Origin: Molossus alvarezi
Taxonomy: Eukaryota; Chordata; Mammalia; Chiroptera; Molossidae
Length of the DNA stretch: 64,000 nt
Assembly: GCA_037176705.1 (NCBI GenBank)
Contig: CM073898.1
Span: forward strand, 42,509,488-42,573,487
Direction: 5' to 3'
Shown here: piece by piece, positions 61,090-64,000 of the stretch
Position numbering within the stretch: the stretch's first letter is position 1
Layout of the letters: the number at the start of each line of letters is the position of its first letter
Program-made: the position numbers and the translations under genes
Notes under the pieces: generated by a model
The model's database searches: none
Told to the model about the DNA's origin: nothing
Seen by the model: only the letters and a program-made list of their open reading frames with translations

Positions 61090-61417
61090 CCTGCGACGGG
61101 CCGCCAGCCAAATCCAACCCACCGCCTGTTTTTATACAGCCACAAGCTAAGAATAGCTTTTACATTTTTCAGTGGGTTTAAAAATCAAAAGAATTCCTAT
61201 CACTGATACAGGAAAATCTTATTACTTTCAAATTTCAGTGCCCATACATAAAGTTTTATTGGAACACAGACACAAACCCATTCATTGTTTTTCCTCTGTG
61301 GTTGCTTTCACACGACAGCGGGAGGGTTGAGAGGTTGTAACAGACTATAGGACCTGAAAAGCCTAAAATATTTACTCTCCAGTCCTTTACAGAAAAAAAT
61401 CTGCCAAGCACGGCTCC
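61090..61417 (-). mobile_element. Non-autonomous hAT (Charlie-type) relic, longer form
   Basis: It contains the 'ccaaatccaacccaccgcctgttttta' end, 'aaagttttattggaacacagacac' and 'tcctttacagaaaaaaatctgcc'. It is the same family as 49046-49230 in the opposite orientation, with an extra internal segment. Confidence 0.7.
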
Positions 61418-61954
61418 ATAAGTGACTTGGCTGTGTGCACAGACAGGAGGAAATTGAGCACCGCTGTTCCAGTGAGGAGTCTGGCACTATCTTATTTTGT
61501 AGTATTATATAAGTTGTTAGCTTTGATACCCTTCTATATCTGTACAGTCGAGTCAGCTTCTTTGCTGTTATGAGACGATCTGCTGTGTGTACTTCATCGG
61601 TGAAGCCTCAATAGTGGCGCCTCCAAGCAAGGTGGGCTACCCATCGGTTACATGGGTTTTCTCTTCCATGGCATTTCTCTTCCTAAGATTTTGTTTTGAG
61701 GCCTGCAATATGCTCTAGAACAAGTGACATGCATGAAGAGCCTTTTCTCTTCTCAAGTCGATGAAAAAAACAGCCTCTCTGACCACATCTGGTCTGTGTT
61801 TGCCAAACAGCCGTCTTGAGACGCATGTCCAGTCCAGATCCCTGCCCCCAAATTGGTTGCCTATGTTAAATATTTATTTATTTTTCATTTCCATCCCTGG
61901 TTCTTGGTCTCCTTCCTCCCTTTGTTTCCTCCTTTCTACCTTTCCCTCTCTAAG
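61418..61954. other. Unclassified non-coding stretch
   Basis: No exon or nameable repeat. Confidence 0.35.
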
Positions 61955-62145
61955 CATGGATTTTGGAATCGAACGGACCTAAGTTTCAATTCCAACATTG
62001 TTGTCTATAGCTGTGCTTCCTTGGGAAAGTCACACAGCCTCTCTGAGCTTATTTCCTCAGTTCTAACTTAAAGAGGAGCCACCTTGAATATATTTGAGCT
62101 TTCTGGCAGTTTGTTAGGCATACAGTATGTTCTCAATAAATGGTG
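61955..62145 (+). repeat. MIR
   Basis: 'ttggaatcgaacggacctaagtttcaattcc', 'cttccttgggaaagtcacacagcctctctgagc' and 'ggcatacagtatgttctcaataaatg' follow full-length MIR. Confidence 0.8.
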
Positions 62146-62224
62146 GCAGGATACATGAATGAATATAGATATAGGTCTAGGTAAAGATATAAATATATTT
62201 ATTCCTTTGTCCCGGGCACTTTAC

Positions 62225-62525
62225 ACTGTTTAGGATGGTAATAAACACAAAGAAAGTGCTCAATAATCTCTTGAATGAATTTAGCACGCACTTGTTTATC
62301 CCTACAGTGAGCATTTTTCAAGCACAAATACATGGTCAGCTCTATGCTACCAATGTAGTCCTTAAAAGGTGGTGAAACCCTCACACATGATGATTGTTAC
62401 TTCATCAAGAAGAAGCATCAATCTCCATGACAAAGTGTATTTTCTTCTCACACTGTGACCTATTAGAGAGCGCTCACTGTCCTTTGGCACACAGTGGGCA
62501 TTCAATATACTCTGACTGAATTGCT
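62225..62525 (+). repeat. L2-tail-like fragments
   Basis: Two short L2 3'-end-like pieces: 'gaaagtgctcaataatctcttgaatgaat' (about 62253-62281) and 'ttggcacacagtgggcattcaatata' (about 62483-62508). The stretch between them is not assigned. Confidence 0.4.
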
Positions 62526-62774
62526 TCAAAATCTAAACCAGAAAGAACAAAATTCAAATAATGAAAGAAAAAAAAAAAGGAATGAGGGAGAGGCAAACGG
62601 AGGGTCAAGGAGCCAGGGAGAAGGCTCAGAAGGCGCAGAGGTTGAGACGTGCCTTTCTGGAGGGAGGACGTGTGCAGTGGGAACTGCTAGAACTCCAGCA
62701 GAGGAGCATCCAGCCAGGGCGTGTGCAATGAGTCTGAGTGGCCATGCTGAGGTGCCACACCAAGGTGGTGGCAC

Positions 62775-62915
62775 ATCGAAGGAGCCAGACTGGGATTTCA
62801 GACAGACCTGGGTCCGATTTTGATTCCTCCACTTACTAGCTGAGCAAACTTGGGAAAATAACTTAGCCTCTCCAATCATCATTAATAAAAGCATAATAAA
62901 ACCAACCTTACACCA
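62775..62915 (+). repeat. MIR relic
   Basis: 'ctgggatttcagacagacctgggtccgattttgattcctccacttactagctgagcaaacttggg' follows the MIR core. Confidence 0.75.
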
Positions 62916-63224
62916 TTTCTGCCACATAAAAATGTCAAGAATTTTAGCTACATGTAGTATTATTTAATGCTAAAGAATTGTAGTTGCAGTTATTGTAGAA
63001 GAGTCTTGAATTAAAGATGAAAGCTTTTAGTTTGGGGCCCTTGTAAATTCAGCATCCTTCATGAGGATGACCTGCCATTACATGTCAGTGATCTTTAGGG
63101 TTTTGTCCTTGACCTTCCTCTCATCTCATGGTTGACCAACTCTTCTTGTGTGGTATCAGCAGATCTAATCTATACTGAAGCTGTACAAAAGGTTAGCTAC
63201 CCAGACAAACACCTGGGAGTCATT

Positions 63225-63520
63225 AATGCCTCCTGTTCATCCCTCACCAACCCCCTTGCCTTCCCAAATAGTCAATAATTCTTCTGTCAATTCTACCTCC
63301 TTAATAGCTTTAATGTTTCCTCCCTTTTCTACATTCTCACTGTCACCTCGCTCAAGTCCTCATCACCTCTTCCATCACATACCTAGTTTCTCTCCCCACT
63401 CTGTCCTGCCCAGCGGCAGTCCCTGTTCCACTCTGCAGCAAGAGCCGTCTTCCTCAAAACAAACCTGGCCATGTCACTGTCCCACTGCAAGCCCTCCCAT
63501 GGCTTTCACTAAGCTTAGAG
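63225..63520 (+). repeat. Possible old dispersed repeat
   Basis: 'ggccatgtcactgtcccactgcaagccctcccatggcttt' is typical of an old mammalian repeat whose family I do not recall with certainty. Confidence 0.4.
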
Positions 63521-63524
63521 GAAA

Positions 63525-63630
63525 GTTTAAACTTCAGTGTGATGAACAAGTAATTGCATGGTCTACACCTGAAACTAATATAATATTGAATGTCAACTGT
63601 AACTGAAAAATAAATTTTAAGAAAAGTAAA
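63525..63630 (+). mobile_element. L1 3' tail
   Basis: 'ctacacctgaaactaatataatattgaatgtcaactgtaact' with A-rich end matches an L1 3' end. It sits directly after the previous old repeat. Confidence 0.55.
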
Positions 63631-63633
63631 TTA

Positions 63634-63912
63634 GCCTGGCCAGTTTGGCTCAGCAGTTGGAGCATCGGCCTGCAGATAGAGGGTCAAGGGCACATACCCA
63701 GGTTGCAGGTTTGATCCCGGCCCTGGTTAGTGTCATGCAGAAGGCAACCGGTCGATGTGTCTCTCTCATGTTGATGTGTCTCTCTCATGTTGATGTTTCT
63801 CTCTTTTCCTCCCTCGTTCCCTCCCTTACACTCTATTTAAAAATCAATGGAAAAATATCCTTAGGTGAGGATTAACAAACAAACAAACAAACAAATAAAT
63901 AAATAAATAAAT
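63634..63912 (+). mobile_element. Ves SINE with internal deletion and 21-bp duplication
   Basis: The head and A box are present, but the usual B-box area is shortened to 'agagggtcaagggcac', while 'gcaggtttgatccc' follows about 40 bp later. A 'gatgtgtctctctcatgtt' unit is duplicated at about 63755-63793. It ends 'tccttaggtgagga' then (AAAC)n/(AAAT)n to 63912. The flanking duplication is unclear. Confidence 0.85.
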
Positions 63913-63971
63913 TGAAATCCCATGGTCTTGTCTCTTTCAGTGTTCAACTGACTTTTTAACACATGCATAGG

Positions 63972-63988
63972 TACACACACACACACAC
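63972..63988 (+). repeat. Short (AC)n tract
   Basis: A short AC dinucleotide tract near the window end. Confidence 0.8.
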
Positions 63989-64000
63989 GCATAAACACAT

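Overview
This window looks like intergenic or deep-intronic DNA from a bat. Six tRNA-derived SINEs match the Ves family, which is found only in Chiroptera, and most carry intact target-site duplications. The other repeats are those of a placental mammal: L1, L2, MIR, hAT and MaLR-like elements. I cannot name the species. I recognise no functional protein-coding exon, RNA gene or CpG-island promoter on either strand; the longest open frames are chance frames or lie in repeats. Family names come from memory of consensus sequences and were not checked with a search.

Layout. 1-5.4 kb is mostly unclassified, with two L1 3' ends. 5.5-9.2 kb is the most complex locus. An old L1 is interrupted by a processed pseudogene of the deubiquitinase gene OTUB1, which itself contains two inverted copies of sequence lying 0.5-1.5 kb downstream. 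At 10.3 kb a 5'-truncated L1 has intact duplications and what looks like a short 3' transduction. 11-21 kb is largely unclassified, with microsatellites and a 48-bp headpiece of a Ves SINE flanked by 14-bp direct repeats. 21.4-24.8 kb is a minus-strand L1 mosaic carrying two Ves SINEs and a mariner-like palindromic MITE. 25-32 kb holds MIR, LTR-like, L1, L2 and MER5A-like relics.

From 33 kb the repeat density falls in several stretches (33.5-34.1, 35.0-35.5, 43.2-44.7, 50.6-51.3, 55.4-56.7, 58.4-59.0 and 59.6-61.0 kb). Some of these are rich in TAATTA-type homeodomain cores, so they are candidate conserved regulatory DNA, but I could not align them. The remainder is Ves, L2, MIR, L1 and hAT relics with many microsatellites.

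The genes do not work together in a pathway, because there is no gene set. The interest lies in retrotransposition products (pseudogene, tailless SINE, transducing L1), local template-switch rearrangement and possible distal enhancers. No undescribed protein system is visible.
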